From the NCBI GenBank assembly GCA_015501585.1, contig JADNRY010000258.1, positions 23,538-87,537 of the forward strand: a stretch of DNA of 64,000 bases, given 5' to 3'. Below the pieces are notes generated by a model. That model worked only from the letters and a program-made list of their open reading frames with translations, was not told the origin of the DNA and did not search any database. The translations under genes were made by a program, and so were the position numbers. Position 1 is the stretch's first letter; every line of letters starts with the position of its first letter. This document shows positions 1 through 13,699 of the stretch, one piece after another. This DNA is from Rhodocollybia butyracea. Taxonomy: Eukaryota; Basidiomycota; Agaricomycetes; Agaricales; Omphalotaceae.

Positions 1-758
1 CAGAGGTTGCAAGAGGTCAAACGAACATTGATGGGTAGTCAGGCAAACAAAAACACACCAGTAAGTACTAGCAACTAATGATACTTACCCCCTCGTCTCT
101 TGCACGCAAGGAGGGGTAAAGTCTGCCGCTGTGCGTGCACGAGATTAGCAAGTCAGTTTCAAGATGGAGTTAGGACCTAATATCTTCTGTGCCTGATCGA
201 ATAAGCCTCTTCCGAGGCTAAAGGAAATGAAGTATACAGTGAGGTATGGCGTGCAAAGAGCTTCATTGGCAATGCCTGGGATAGGTCTTTCCATTGATCA
301 CGAATGAGTCGTGAGTTCGTCGCCGTGTATGCGGTTTGCAAAATGTCATTGACTCGTTGTTCAGTGTGCAGGGCTAACCGGTCAAGCTAGAGAATTTGAA
401 AGAATAAAATTAGGAAGATAAGGTTTGAACTAATAAAAGCGTTAACAAGAGAAAACGAGAGAGAAAAGCGACATTTGTATATGTAATTGAAAAGATGACT
501 TGTCTCACAACAACCTGAGCCGGAATTTGGAGAGCAATGGTGTGATTGGGTAAGATAGCTTGACTATGTATGCATTGATAAGAAACGTTGGGTAGAAGAG
601 CGGTAATGTTAGCAGGAAGCCCGTATCTGGGAGGAATGGCATCAAGTAGGTAGAACTACACCAGTTCCTTTAAACAAGCCATTCAACAACGCAGCAGCAA
701 TTAGAATTTTCACAAACTTGCTATAAAGCCCTCCTAGCGCCCTCCAGACACCATCCCA
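1..758. other. Intergenic, no gene seen
   Basis: I see no coding frame, repeat or RNA that I can support here. The sequence is mixed in composition, and the short open frames have no domain-like content. Confidence 0.5.
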
Positions 759-779
759 ATGATAATGACGGACAGCAGT

Positions 780-3700
780 AACGACATCGTCAGATACGGG
801 CAAACATTTGGTACTAGTCACTCGATGTCATCCACTCCAGGTCCTAACCCACTGTACCTCCATCGTATTCCGCTGGTTACCCAAGAAGCGAGAACGCGTG
901 ACACAGCTCGGGGTATTATAATTGAGGCCTTCAGCTTCAGAGGGGAGCAGGATGACCAATCTCTCCATTTTCCTACAAACCTGTACGGTTCAGCGCGACG
1001 GCTAGTGATGGTAGATATGGATCGAGCCTGGACTTGTGAGAGGGAGCACTAGTGAGGGATGGAGCCTGGTGGAGGAGGGACACGAATGCGCTGAGTAACG
1101 TGTGAGGAAATGGGACAGAGGGTGACAAACAGAGGATCGGGATAGAGCGGGTGTACGAATGGAGACAGAGGTCGGTGTAGGCCAGTTGTCAAAAGATCCA
1201 GAAACCCATTCTGGAGTCTGGAGATCTGCGGGAGAGCTGGAAGTCATGGAGGCGACACTTTGTCGAGGAAAAGGATGTTTGTGCTCGTAGGGTGATGAGG
1301 GTGATACGGGAATCAATGAAAGTGACGTGGAATAAGTTGAATGCCAATAATGGATGTCGAAGGGGCTAGAGTCGCGATAAAATTTTATCTATTGTAATAA
1401 TATCACGTACTTTCAGTCCTCCAGCCGGTTCCCAATTGCGTTCTAAATCACCTCCTTTCTTGCCTGCACACCAGCCTGAACGTTTGAACATTGAACGTAA
1501 CATTGGCAACGGCAGTTATAAAACCATTTCTCCTCGACTGAATCGACGGAGCAAAGAAAACGTCTAGATAAGCGCCCATCGCATCTCGGTCCGAAGCCTC
1601 GATCACGTTCTCTGCTTCTTCGTCTACCAACGGCAAGTCAAACAGCCAGCCTGTTGCCTCTATGTCCGCAGGCCGCTCTCGCGTCACTCTCAAGCACCAG
1701 CGGAAGTTGTTATTGGAAGATAATTGGATCTAGGTATGAGGATCCTTGACGCAGTGAGTCAATGACGTCAACTTGCATCTTGCAGTGTCAGTCGTCAACG
1801 CGTCAACGTTCGTCAACTTGCATCTTGCAGTGTCAGTCGTCTATCCAGCGGTCACCGGTCAAGTCGACACAACGATGACAATATGCGGGACTTTGTGACC
1901 GCCGCATCCAAACAGTGCCTGCGCTTTCAGGCAGCTTATGGGATTGATGGGAGGTACCGGTAAAGGTAATAGTCGTGTCTTCAACTGACACCCCACAGAG
2001 ATGGCTGAAAACACTATCCCAGCAATTTCCACCACGGACGTCATCATAAACGGTCTCAAGCCCCCGCCTCTACTATGAAGATCGCATCACAAGCTTCGCA
2101 GCGTACATCTACAATCCAAACCTACTAGTACCATCCTGCTCAATGCTATCACACTTTCAAAGCCAATTCCCGGATGTGGCATTTGGCTGGACACGTGCAC
2201 GAAAATCCTTTGTAACTCGGCGCGTACTACACTACAAGACGTGGTGAAAGGTCTTATGCATATGGGCGACAACAAACGAGAAGTTAACATAGTCGAGGAT
2301 AAGCGTGTTCTGGCGGATCTCGACTGGAGATAACGATAGGAGAACCCTATAGAGTTTGAGAGGAAATTTGTCAGTCGGTCAGCTATCTCAGTGTCAAGTG
2401 GGGGCTTCCGTGAGTCACTTCTTTGCTATCGGTTTGATGAATTCACTTTAGTATAATATGATTCCTCTTGATTAACCCACTCTCCTTCTGGTCCCACCTT
2501 TATCCTCCCAAATCCTCTCCCTAAACCTTCGCAGAAAGAAAGAGGAAAGCATATACATACACGATGGCTCTGAAACCCATTGTCATTATCATATTGCACG
2601 ATCCTTCTCAAGCCGGTTAATCTTTTTACTACAATCGTTTTCACTTTGGTATAATGAATTTTGAACTCAGTGTCTGCTCGGCCTTCCCCCTCCTTGATAG
2701 TCTCGTTCAAGAATTCCCTTGAGATGATCGATAAAATTATCTGGCACCTCCCAGTCGTTACCTCGTATCGAGGTGTTGAAGACACCTATGCTTCCGCTGA
2801 TTCACCTCCGATAAAGACAACCAGTATGGACCAGTATACCTCTAGTTTTTTCTTTCTCAACCGATACTCACGTCCCACTTAGCATCCGACCCTCCCGATG
2901 TCTCACCCCACCTTTTATCATGTGCAAGTCAAGGCGAATTACCAGAACAATGTGTAAATCAATATGGGTTGCGCCCTTGCTCGTGATACAGACACCGTAA
3001 TCATGATCTAGGATACAAAAATAGTTCAACCTTATCCAGAATGTAACTCGTTCTTCTCAATAATGTTAATTGCCTTGACAATATCTGGCCTTAGCAAGGA
3101 TGGAGATGCTGCTGACCCACCTAGTGAAGAATGGAAAATGGAGACTCTTATTCCCACTCTCCCCTCACGCCTCAATATATGTCAGCCAGGATCGGATGTG
3201 TGTCAAGGAGATCTAGTCATGCGGAGGGGTGAGAGGATCAGCAGCAGTGGAGGAGAAGTGGGTTAGCCCGATCTTCTTATATACAAAGAATCTCAGTGTA
3301 TTCATGAAGCCTGGAGTTGCTCTGTTGAGCATGGGGAATAAAATACGGGATCTTAAGGGTCAGGTATCGACAACAGCTGGGGGGGGGGGGGGGGCTGGCT
3401 ATTTTTCACTCGCTGCAAGAAATGAATACGAGGTTGTAGACCTTGGGATCGTTCCAGTAGCTACTTCAAATACTTTTTCTCTAACAATTTCCATTATTTG
3501 AAGAATCGGCATGCATGTGAACGTAGGGTCTTATTCTGGCAAATTCTATCTGGTTTGTATATGACCGCATACTACGTACTCAGTGGAGTGGATGGCTACA
3601 AAAGGACAAGTCCTCATGAAAGGGTAGACTCATCTTACCCAGTTATCCAATGCTATATCTCCAATAGTCCATCTTATCTACCCCTACTACTGTGGCTCTA

Positions 3701-4560
3701 GCGCTCCTTTGCTTCAGCCCATACCGCCGTGTCAGCTGCACCCCAACCATCATCTGCCTTCAACAATCCCAACCTCAATCCCACACCCACACCTGCAACC
3801 GATCCAGATCCAGATCCAGATATTGGTCTCGGGGCTCTCGTGACTGCACATTGCGGAATCCGCTGCAGCACACTTCCTACTTCATGAGATGACATAGCAT
3901 GCCTGGAATCCGATAACGAAATTTTCCATCGGATCTATAGGCGCCATAGGTTGGACGACAGTGGACTGGGAAATGGGGAATGGACAGTCAGGGAGTAGGA
4001 TGATACAGGATGGATCCAGTGGTGGTGAAGCTGGAATTGGGATTGGGATTGAAAAAAATAGATAAAGTAAAATAACTAGAGGACAGATTTACCTATCCTC
4101 GGTCACTAAAGACAGTAACCCGAGCTTGAACATTGTCATGGCCGGCAACGGTGATGACGGGCATGTACAAGGCCAACAAATGCCAAAAAACCTTTGTTTC
4201 CGAACCGATATTTCTTCTACAAACGTTCCTTTCCTTCCCAATTGCTCCCTGTCTCTCTTGCTTCCTCCTGATTCCTGCATCTCTACCAATCCCTCCACTA
4301 CACCTCTTCAATTCTGCCCACTTTCTGTTCACAGCCATCCCATTCACTTGTGAACACGCATCGTGTCTGGTAAGTTCCCGACTTATTTGAGGAAAGTGTA
4401 GCCTTCCAGTAAGGAAGGATTGAAAGTAAACGGTTGGCAAAGAAGAGCTCGTTATATAGGAGCCATAAGCGTCTACGGAATGACTTTATTTAATTTCCTA
4501 ATGAGAAAAGCACTACTTGACTTTTCTTTCAATTACATAGCACGATACATATTTTCAAGT
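780..4560. repeat. Segmental duplication, copy A
   Basis: Many blocks in this stretch recur in the same order and orientation at about 31910-36720. Examples are 1558-1740 with 32179-32350, 2080-2340 with 32680-32940, 2640-2720 with 34730-34800, 3000-3260 with 35130-35400, and 3560-4440 with 35760-36600. The copies differ by many substitutions and small indels, so the duplication is old. Copy B carries about 1.5 kb extra between roughly 33150 and 34650. A third, partial copy of the first few hundred bases lies near 11190-11500. A G run of 15 or more bases sits at about 3381-3396. I find no intact gene in either copy, only short coding-looking traces, so the duplicated unit may be a decayed gene with its flanks or an unclassified repeat. 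Confidence 0.7.
1448..1740 (-). pseudogene. Coding-like exon remnant
   Basis: A frame of about 95 residues, read without a clear start, has protein-like composition, including an acidic stretch around WLFDLPLVDEEAENV followed by EASDRDAMGAYLD. The copy in duplication B (32160-32340) shares the DNA but is frame-broken, which suggests loss of coding constraint. I do not recognise a domain. No splice partners or start codon could be fixed, so this is best read as a relic exon. Confidence 0.25.
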
Positions 4561-4966
4561 TCCTCCATCTCTCTGTACAGTTCTAATAGTACAATTGGAA
4601 AAGATTATGATACTCTGAGCTGATTCCACAACATACTATTGATTACCACTACAGCTGGGATTCCAGTAATTCCTAAATTGGCTAAGGATGACAAAGACAT
4701 TGGAGGACTTGATGACAGGACATTTGGGCATTTTGGAGGTAGATAAAGTGACCAGAATAGAGCTGCTACAAAGTTTCAGCGCTTCAGCAGTAAACTCATT
4801 CATCCATTTCCTTCTGGACAACCCAGCTGCTAAAGGATGAAAGGGATGGAACCGGACCAGAGGAAGAGGTATAGCAACTAAAAGCCTAAATAGGAAATTT
4901 CTTGGACACAGTCATTGGCAACTTGGGGGATTACTTAGTTTAGCACTTTACAAAATATCCAAAACC
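4561..4966. other. Intergenic, downstream of the NACHT-WD40 gene
   Basis: This AT-rich stretch follows the stop codon of the minus-strand NACHT gene and presumably holds its 3' untranslated region. I see no open frame of note and no clear polyadenylation signal. Confidence 0.4.
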
Positions 4967-7900
4967 CTAATTCAAACGTGCTCGCAGATCCACACACTCC
5001 TGCCAAGCTGTTCCCTCAACAAAGTGTGTGAAATCCAGCTTTGTCGTGCCATTTTTATGAATAACAAGTGAGTTTTGGGGAAAATACAGGCCGTGGTGCA
5101 GCCAAGGTGGGACCCAGAGTACTGGTTGAGCCATCGAGTTCAATAACCACCCATCTTGACCAAGTGAGCCTTCTCCAAGTGCTTTCATCAAAGTATCATC
5201 TGGAGTGGTCTATTTAATGAGCATATTTAGATCTTGTAATCAATGAATAGAGCCAAGCACACATACCTCAAAGACACGGATTGATGTATCTCGAGAACCA
5301 GACACAACTCGCCTATGGTCAGGTGAGAAGTCAACCGAGTATACTGAATCTCGGTGCCCTTCAAATGGACCAGCTGCAATGCTCCTGGTCTCCAGATCCC
5401 ACACATGCACAGTTGTGTCATCAGATCCAGACACAATCCACTTTCCATCCTGAGAGAAACCCAGGGCCCGGACTGCCTCAGTAGGCCATTCTAACTGCCT
5501 AAGATCCGATGACCTTAAATTGAAGACCCACACCGAACCGTCCTTCCCAGAGGCCCCGATTAGTTGACCATCAGGTGAGAATCTAATGCGGTAGGTCTGG
5601 TCGGGCACTTGAAATTTGAACGGGCCTTCCACCAATGCTCCTGTTTGTGCATCTGATACCCTAGCAATGCCTGATATTGATGCAGACCTGATTTGCCCAC
5701 CATCTGATGAGAAGGCAGCAGAGAGTACAGTGCTAGTATGCACATTGGCCTGTCTAAAGACTAATGAACTTGTTTCCACATCCCACATACAGACCGTTTT
5801 GTCATCAGACCCAGATACAATCCTGTCACCTTGTGGTGAGAACGCAACACACCATATCGGCTTACTGTGTCCCTCAAATGGGCCAGCAACCATAGTGCCG
5901 TTTTGCACATTCCATACCCGAATAGTTGTGTCCTTGGACCCTGAGACAATCTGTTCTCCATTGGGGGAGAAAGCAATGCAAAGGACCGCATCTGTGTGTC
6001 CCCGAAGCGGCCCAGTGAAAATGGTCCCTGTGCATGCATCCCACACACAGACTGTATTATCCCAAGAGCCTGAAGCAATATGATATCCTTTGGGTGAGAA
6101 AGCAACACAATGGACGGTACCTGTATGTCCTGTGTACCCAGGATGATACATTTGTACAGTCCATTGGTCATTAGCCCCTATGTGTTGAGTGTCCACTTTG
6201 AGTGCTGCTGAGAGCTCTTGATATGCATCCCAGACACGAATAGTCTTGTCATTTGAACCTGAGGCAATTCTCATTCCATCAGGGGACACAGAGACAGACA
6301 GGACAGGCCCACTGTGGCCATCAATTGGGGCTGAGACAAGTGCACCTGTTTGCACATCCCAAATGCGCAGCAATGAATCAGCATATCCCACTACAATCTG
6401 TTTCCCATTGGGAGTAAAGGCAGCAGAATAAGCATTTGTACCCATAGGGGTAGTGATAGTGATGTTCTCAGTGCCTGTATATGCATCCCATATGCGAGCT
6501 GCTTCATGTGACAGGGACAGAATGTGTTTCCCATCAGGTGAGAAAGCAACAGACCGGATGAGTTGAGTATGTCCTTTCAACGGTCCAGTGACAAGTTTTC
6601 CTGTTCTTGTGTCCCATATTTGCACCAAACTGGCACCTGAGCCAGAACTGTTAACACTATCTGAGCCGGAAACAACTTGGTCTCTGTCAGGTGCAAAAGC
6701 AACAGCACGCACGGATGCTGCATGCTTGATGACCAAAGGTGCTGTATTGCCCTCACTGTGATCATCCCAATCCCAAATGTGAACTGTCTTGTCTAGAGAT
6801 GCAGACACAATCTGCTTTCCATTGGGAGAGAAGCAGAGAGACTCCACTGTGTGTTTATGCCCTGTCAGTGGAACGCCAATGAGTTTACCTGTTTGTGCAT
6901 CCCACACACGCACAGTGTTATCATAGGAGCCAGACACAATCTTTTCGCCATCACATGAAAAGGCAACACATTTGACTTTGTCTTCATGTCCATTGAATGG
7001 CCCAACAAGTAGATCACCTGTGTGTGCATCCCAGACCCGCAGTGTTCTGTCAGCGGACCCTGAAGCAATATGATTCCCATCAGGCGAGAAAGCAACAGAC
7101 CAAACATTGCCACTGTGACCCTCAATTGTTGCTCGGAGTGTTGGCCAGTGACCACTGACAGAGCTTTGGATGTCCACTGTTTTACTTGGCACAAGCCAGG
7201 AAGAATACTTCTTCTTGACTTTGGACTCACTTGGTGCAAAGGGAAGTGCTGAAAGATAGATGTGGGGCACACTATGTGAAATGACAGGCGCAAATCTGAG
7301 CACAAACTTGACTGCATCGGTAGCAAAATCTGCAAGTTCCTTGTCATGCCAGTAATTCTATACAAACAATTAAAACCCACCCTGTTAGTAACTTAAGTGT
7401 CAAGTAACTGTGCAGAAACCCACTTTGGCAAGATTGGCCACAGCTTCAAATGCATCTATTGCAACTCCAACTTTCTGCTGTACACAGAGGACCTCAAGCC
7501 AAAACAGAAATTTGGTATACATGAGGTCCTTCAGGTCTAGCAGGAGGCCATCTGGAAGAAGCGGGGCAGCAGCACCAATTGGGGTAGCAGAATGAGGAGT
7601 AGCAGAACCAATAACTGCAAGGTGACTGGCCCAGTACAAGCTTGAATAGAATAACTGGGGAGAAACGTGATCTGTAATGTGTTTGGATAGGTCTGTAATG
7701 CATTCAGATAGGCCTGGGATTTTGGTGGTGTAGATATGCGAGTCTTCAAATTCACAGATATTGAATTGAAGTTCTTTCTTCAGGATATGCAAGCACCCTC
7801 GTGCAATCTGGGGCTCCAAGCTAGCTGGGTTAATAAACCATGGTCTGTCACCAGAACGACCATGGTCTGTGAGATAATCGGAGAAGGAGGCATGGAGTAT

Positions 7901-10512
7901 CTTTACATCCTGGCCATGAGCCCACTGCAAGACACATCCAAGCCTGCTGAAAATGTGGCTAGATGGGTATTTCAAATCTAGAAGCCTATCAATCATTGTA
8001 TCAGACACTGGAGTCTTCCCTAGCACCACTACAGATAATGCTGCTTGAGCATCTCTGACAAATGTTGTATTATTCCATAGTCCTGCAACTTCTAGTGCTT
8101 TTGCATAGATATCATCGAGTGCTTGAACCGTGGTCTGATCCTTATCTAGAATGCTCTCAAGTGCTTCATTAGGATTATATGACCCCAGAAGGTATTTTGT
8201 GGCTGTGGAAGCCCAAATGAAGAGGCCTGAGGAATGCTTGGTGAGGGCCCCCATATTAGACTCCCCTGGCCAGGTAAGACTCAAATTCCAAGCACTGTGA
8301 TGCTGCCGTATCTTCCTCATCTCATCATTGAGGTAGATGCAGATGTCTACGAGGCTGGACGGCAGTGTAATATCAAGCAAGTGCTTGGCAATCTTGGGTT
8401 GATTCTCAAATTTTGATGCAATATCAGAATCGGGGCGACTGGTTATGAAGAAGCGAACTGCAGGGGGGAGTTTGGGGAACTCATCTGAGATCAGAGAGAC
8501 AAGAGTCCGCCGGGTATCCGCATTGCCGCATTCATCCAGGGCATCTAGAACAATAACGATTGGGCCATGGATGCGATTCTGGGCAGCCCTGAGCGGTTCG
8601 AGAAGGAGCTTCTGGAATTGTATGTGGATGCCAAGGGAGTCAATCGAGCCAGATATATTACGGATGGCATCGCAGATAGCAGAGGCGACATAAGTATTAG
8701 AGCGTGCTAGGTAGAACGCGATTGTACGAATCACATCGGCAGGGTTGCTGCGTGATTTATCAGCTCTGTTGAAGAACAGAAATGCACCAAGACGTCCCAG
8801 CTCTCGGAAGTATTGGGAGATAGATGTGGCTATGGTACTTTTTCCCGCCCCAGCAACGCCTGACAGCCAGAGAATATTCCCGGGATTGTTGTCATCCGGT
8901 GGTGTAATCAGCCAGTTTGTAATCAATCCTCGTATTTCCTCACGAGTTCTAGGTAAACACGGAAGGCGCAAACCTGCATCCATCTTCACTGGTTCGAGCT
9001 CATTAAGCATCTGGGTTTGAGCTGTGGTTGACATGAATATTTAGCAAGCGCAGGTCCAACAACATGGACTCACCATTTCCTTTCATTATTTCACTAATCT
9101 CTTCCACCTTTTTACCAATCTCTTCTGCCACTACCAGTGCTTTGGTCGACACATACAAGGTTTCCAGTGCTGTTCCCCTGTCGAGGTACTCCCAAAACTT
9201 CTGAAATGCACTGATAAAACCTTTGATCTTGTCACTGTCTTCAGAGAGAATGTTCTTGAGGAGTCTGACTGTAAAGTCAATCAGCGTAAAGAAAGAACAG
9301 TTCTAAAATATATGTACCACCGAATCCGTGGCCAGTATATTCCCGAATGAACAATGCGCATTCTTCTGTCTGTTTGACTAACGCATAGACTGTTGTTTCA
9401 AGACGCTTGATTTTTTCGGATGCTGATTCAATATCTTTCGCAAAAGCGTAGACCTCAGCCATAGTCTGGACCAGTCTGCAAACATCTTTGTCTGTCTCCT
9501 TCTGTTTTTCTACCGCCTAATTCTGACGTTAGTGTATACGAGGGGACATTCAACGGCAGGCTACCTTGTACACCGAGTCCAGCACGTTCCAGGCCACATT
9601 GGAATACGGATGAATCTATATCGGCGCATCGGTAAATGCGGATAAAGCAGTAGTACATCTATTCCTTGCCTTGGCTAGCGCAGCACCGACAATCCTGAGC
9701 TTGGAGAGTACGGTTCCTAGGTTAGACAACAGATCACCGTTGTTCACTTCAGTATTCATGATTTTTGCAATCGTGGAACCCGTGCCCGTGCTTTGGAGAG
9801 TCTCAGTATCTTGTGTCGTGTTGGCAAGAGCGACTGCCGCGGCTTGAAGATTGTCGATGGAGGTCAGACGCACAATAAGAGTGGGTTGTAGCGTGTCTGT
9901 TGCGTGGTTCCCCTCCATAGGCTTGAGCACGATAGAGAAATCTACAAGGTTGGTATCAGGAGCGGCGCAAATACAACGAATGCTGGCGCACCTGTCCGCC
10001 CTTCATCTGTCTTGAGTAGCTGACCAATCTCCATCTTCTTTTTGGCTAGACATTTACTAGGAGGAATAGTAGATTTATGGAAAACCTGCAAAGCGATGGC
10101 GGAAGATGGACTATCCACCGATCTTATGCAAGTTCAGTACCCCACGTTCACCGTTGATTGAGCGGATGGACTTACAAACTGCAAATCTGGTTCCACATGG
10201 CCTCCCACTTTCTGCTCGGGGTTGTCTGATAGACCCTCTTGTCATCGATGTCAATCGCGACAAAGAGATTTGGGATATCGTGGCCTGGGAGATGGATACG
10301 GTTCGGCTTCCAGTTGATATCACGGACGCTTATAACTGGATGATCTCAGTGAGTATGTGCTGTACGATGAGGCTGGACTTAACTCACTCGTCAGTTTGTA
10401 GCTTTGTCCCATCGTCGAGGTAGCAGTTCAAGAGAGACAATCCGATAACAAGGCGTCCACCACGTTGTACCAACGTGAACGGATAATTCTGGCCAATCGG
10501 GTAACTTGACAT
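4967..10512 (-). CDS. NLR-like NACHT-WD40 protein (STAND ATPase) with a C2-like start
   Basis: A multi-exon gene of about 1,600 residues. The proposed start is the ATG at 10512. Exons read through a C2-like region (10300-10000, with FVAIDID and KWEAMW), then a helical region typical of fungal NLRs (9930-9070, ending near QTEECALFI). The NACHT domain follows at 9034-7400, with Walker A GVAGAGKST (about 8870-8840) and Walker B VIVLDALDECG (about 8560-8530). The WD40 exon runs 7345-5270, and a last exon (5209-4967) ends in a Trp-rich tail. I count 14 WD40 repeats, enough for two seven-bladed propellers; repeats 4-6 and 11-12 are diverged. Introns of about 50-65 bp have GT...AG borders (for example 7401 back to 7346). 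In fungi this architecture acts in non-self recognition and programmed cell death; the trigger is unknown. The frame is open throughout, so it may be functional. The first two exons and the start are the least certain part. Confidence 0.85.
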
Positions 10513-12050
10513 CTGTTATTCTTGAGTGCTGCGTGACCTAGCTTGGTTTTGATAGAGCTGTCAATCTTCAAGCTTCCTGCGCCACGCCATGGGTTCTACA
10601 TGTTTATCGGAAAAAGCAGTCACTAGTTAACTTGTGAGTGGTCAAGACTGTTGACGAGAGGAAACGAATGTGAAAAAAAGCCAATGCAAGTGCACTACCA
10701 ATGATACACACGCGACATGAGATATCTTGTCGCATATTGTAATCAGCTCGTCTTGCTTATTGAGCTATTCGGTTTCTGCTCTTGTTTCTCATTTACTGAT
10801 TCGTGACAGGTTGATTGGGTAAACGGAAATGAATTTGATAACAAGTGCAATGAGGACAAGAAATAACTGCTGCTATTCGGAATTGTATCGTCCTCCAGAT
10901 AGGACTAGTGAATGTTATTTTGTGTTACTTGTAGTGTGAGAGTGTGGACTAGAGAAACCGACAGAGAAGAAGGAGAAGGGAACAAAACGGCGAAGGCGAA
11001 TAATAAGCTGATGGTGAACGGATCGGGAGTATGACAGGAAGAACGAGTCTATCGTCAGATCTCAAATCATACAGAGCCAGAAAATATCGATAAGACCTGC
11101 AGCTATCCTGACCAGAAACGACCCGAGAGAGAAAGAGAGCGACAGTTGGGTCCACAAGGTTCGCGCGCAAGGACCCGCCATCAATCCCTCCAGCTAACAC
11201 CCTCCTGTCTCCTCTGGATATTGAGGCCCACCACACAGGCCACATCATGGGTTCCGTTGCCATAAAGCCGCTCCTGCCTTTTACAGACACCATCGCAACG
11301 TCTCCTGAGATAATGACGCTGCGTCTTAATGACGTCAAGCGCGGGGTACTAGTCATTGCATTTCGTCCATTCCTAACCCATTGTGGATCCATCGCATTCC
11401 TCCGTTTACCCAGGAGGCGAGTGACGCAGCTCGGGTATTGGGTGTATTCAATCTTCAGTATTGTGAGGCGCCTGAGAGTACTTGTGAGTTTATAACCGTG
11501 GATTGATGATAAGATAGAGCAGTGGTTCAATTGGAATTATATCTTTGATTGGAATTATATCTTTGAAAAAGACGCGACTTGACGCGACTTGGAAGGAAGG
11601 AAGAACCGGCGTGGTCCCGATTCCGTAATTAAATACAGTCACGGTGTGGGAAATCAAATAATCTTATCCTTGTCTCCTTCCATCACGATGGAGAAGGCCA
11701 TAATTGCGCCTCTCAATCGTGCGCGCGACAGGCCACGTAGGCCATAGTACTTTTTCCATAGAGCGGCTCTGCTTCTTGCTTTGCTGTGGTTATACCAGAA
11801 CGTTTACCGCCTTCAACCTTCAACTTAATACCTTCGTACAAGTTCAACAAATGCCGCAATCTGGATATCTATATCATGCCTAGTCCTCCTCTCTTCTATT
11901 CTCTCAAGGAGCCTGACCGTTTTGTTCTCATAACCAAGCCAACAATCTAGACGGTGAATGTAGATGGTTTGGGGATTGTTTTGAGTGATGTTCTGCTGGA
12001 TAAGGAAATAATTCGAGCCGCTGGCGGTGTCCCAGCTCATGTACCGGGCG
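10513..12050. other. Upstream region of the NACHT gene; no gene
   Basis: This holds the presumed promoter of the NACHT gene. The block at about 10560-10720 is repeated in diverged form at 29740-29880. A stretch at 11190-11500 is a third, partial copy of the block that begins duplications A and B. A 193-residue minus-strand open frame at 10949-11530 is Arg/Ser/Leu-rich without domain-like content and overlaps this repeated DNA, so I do not call it a gene. Confidence 0.5.
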
Positions 12051-12051
12051 G

Positions 12052-12460
12052 GTGATTTTTGTGAGCACCGGATGCGAGCATCTGAGCCGTGCGAGAGCGT
12101 GCGGGTGCGGGAGTTGCGAGCCTCTATTTTCAGAACTATAATTATTAAGTCCAAGTATTTATCATCTACTAAATATAAGAGATTATGTATTTGACTCTAT
12201 ATAGTCTGCTAGTAGGTGACAATGTAGTTGACAGTACACTACAAACCTACCAGAATATTGCACTTAAGTACGCACAGTGTACATTCCTCTAAGTAAAACA
12301 ATAGCAATAACACCTTTGGCTTTTAATAGACTCAACTTTGACTTGTAGTTGGCATAACATGCTCAAAGATGGTACTCGCACTTACTTTTAGCTACCCGCA
12401 CACTCGCAAATTGTCTCGCACTGTCTCGCACGCCCGCAATATTGGCTCGCACTCTCCCGC
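12052..12460. repeat. CTCGCAC-rich repeat, left part
   Basis: Dense copies of GTGCGAG (12060-12121) face dense copies of CTCGCAC or CCCGCAC (12369-12460) across about 250 bp of AT-rich sequence. The same motif crowds 16127-16175 and 28660-28770. The run at 12369-12460 appears to continue at 16127, because the element between them is flanked by the same six bases CCCGCA. It may be the end of a small inverted-repeat element or a satellite-like target site. Confidence 0.45.
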
Positions 12461-12962
12461 ATATGCTGTTCAAAAGTGTGAAATATTCAAGTGTGCTCCC
12501 CCTTCAGAAATTCAAGTGCGCTCCGCCCTCAGAAATTATGTGTGCTCCCCCTTCACAAATGTGGTCCCCCCCCACAAACCAGTGTGCTCCCCCCTCAGAA
12601 ATTTAAGTGTGCTCCCCCCTCAGAATTATGTGTGCTCCCCCTTCACATAAATTATTCATTTTGGATTAGTCATGAAAATTACCATATTTGGTAAGGCCCA
12701 GTCACTCAGTCATATGACTCCTTAATCTGAACTTACACAGTTACTTAATTATATACTATGGTGAGCAATGTAATCTGCTCTAGACCGGCACAGCCGTAGA
12801 ATGAGAACTACCATATTTGGTAAGGCCTAGTCTTGACTCAGTCATATGACTTCCTTAATCTGGATTTATGTACTTATGTCAACTATATTATAGTGAGCAA
12901 TCTACATGGGCATGTGTCACATGACATTTGTAGGGATGAGTAATGAGCAATGACACATAAGT
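12461..12962 (+). repeat. Left terminal inverted repeat of the 3.7 kb element
   Basis: The outer 190 bp holds tandem near-repeats of about 25 bp, each with GTGTGCTCCCCC followed by TTCAGAAATT or CACAAA. The inner part holds two copies of ACCATATTTGGTAAGGCC, each followed by a CAGTCATATGACT palindrome. The arm matches the right terminal repeat in inverse orientation. Confidence 0.75.
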
Positions 12963-13699
12963 TTCTAGCTCCTACCTGGGTATACTTCCAATACCAATTC
13001 AAAAGTAAAACCTTGAAACAAAAGGTCCAGGCTTCAAGTTGTTCAATGTTGAAACTTGAAAGTATGGACTTGATGATTGTGCAGGTAAAGAAGTCGACCA
13101 TGGCCCATTCCATACCAACATCCCACACTGCTTATGATTTTTATGCTACTACTAGTTGGATTACTAGGATATACTTAGTAAGTACTCTATCTATCCTCAA
13201 AACACAAAAATCTTAGACCAAATCATTGCCAATTTGGTGGATTGCTTGCACATAACTCACAGTTCTGGTCTTGATTCTGGTCAGGGCAAGTCCTGGCAGT
13301 GCTACTTTCATCTATCACTTTCTAATACATACTGTATAGTAATTATTCTTTGCAAATTGCACATAGTACCATAGAGTATGTGCAAATGAATGGGCGGGCT
13401 GAAGGCCCACTATCAAAAATTGGTACTGTTTCATGAAAAACCTTGAAAAACCCTCTTGTTATGCATTACTAATTGCCAAATACCCATGCTCCCTAGTTGG
13501 GTCCTGTTACATGTTATGGGACTCAAGAGTGTGATTGTACATTTGGCCGCACGGCACAGGATTCCGAGTCATTCTTGCAGGTTAGACTTGTGGAGAAGAC
13601 TTGTGGAGAAGTCACTGACCCACTGTAAACTTCTTCTACTACCACAGGCCTTATTGTTGTAACTAATAGTAATTTACAGCCAGTGGGCAATAAAGACTG

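Noticed and set aside
4093..4440. Overlapping frames on both strands, repeated at 36265-36544
   Set aside because: They lie in the best-conserved part of the segmental duplication, but no start, intron or domain supports either strand.
5281..7252. Open frames on the plus strand across the WD40 and NACHT exons
   Set aside because: They are antisense shadows of repeats with strong codon bias on the minus strand; no domain content.
10949..11530. A 193-residue minus-strand frame
   Set aside because: Overlaps repeated non-coding DNA, composition is Arg/Ser/Leu-rich, no homologous frame in the other copies.
12369..12694. Cys/Pro-rich frames over the GTGTGCTCCCCC repeats (also 15872-16260)
   Set aside because: The frames follow the tandem repeat in the terminal arms and have no constraint; three frames are equally open.
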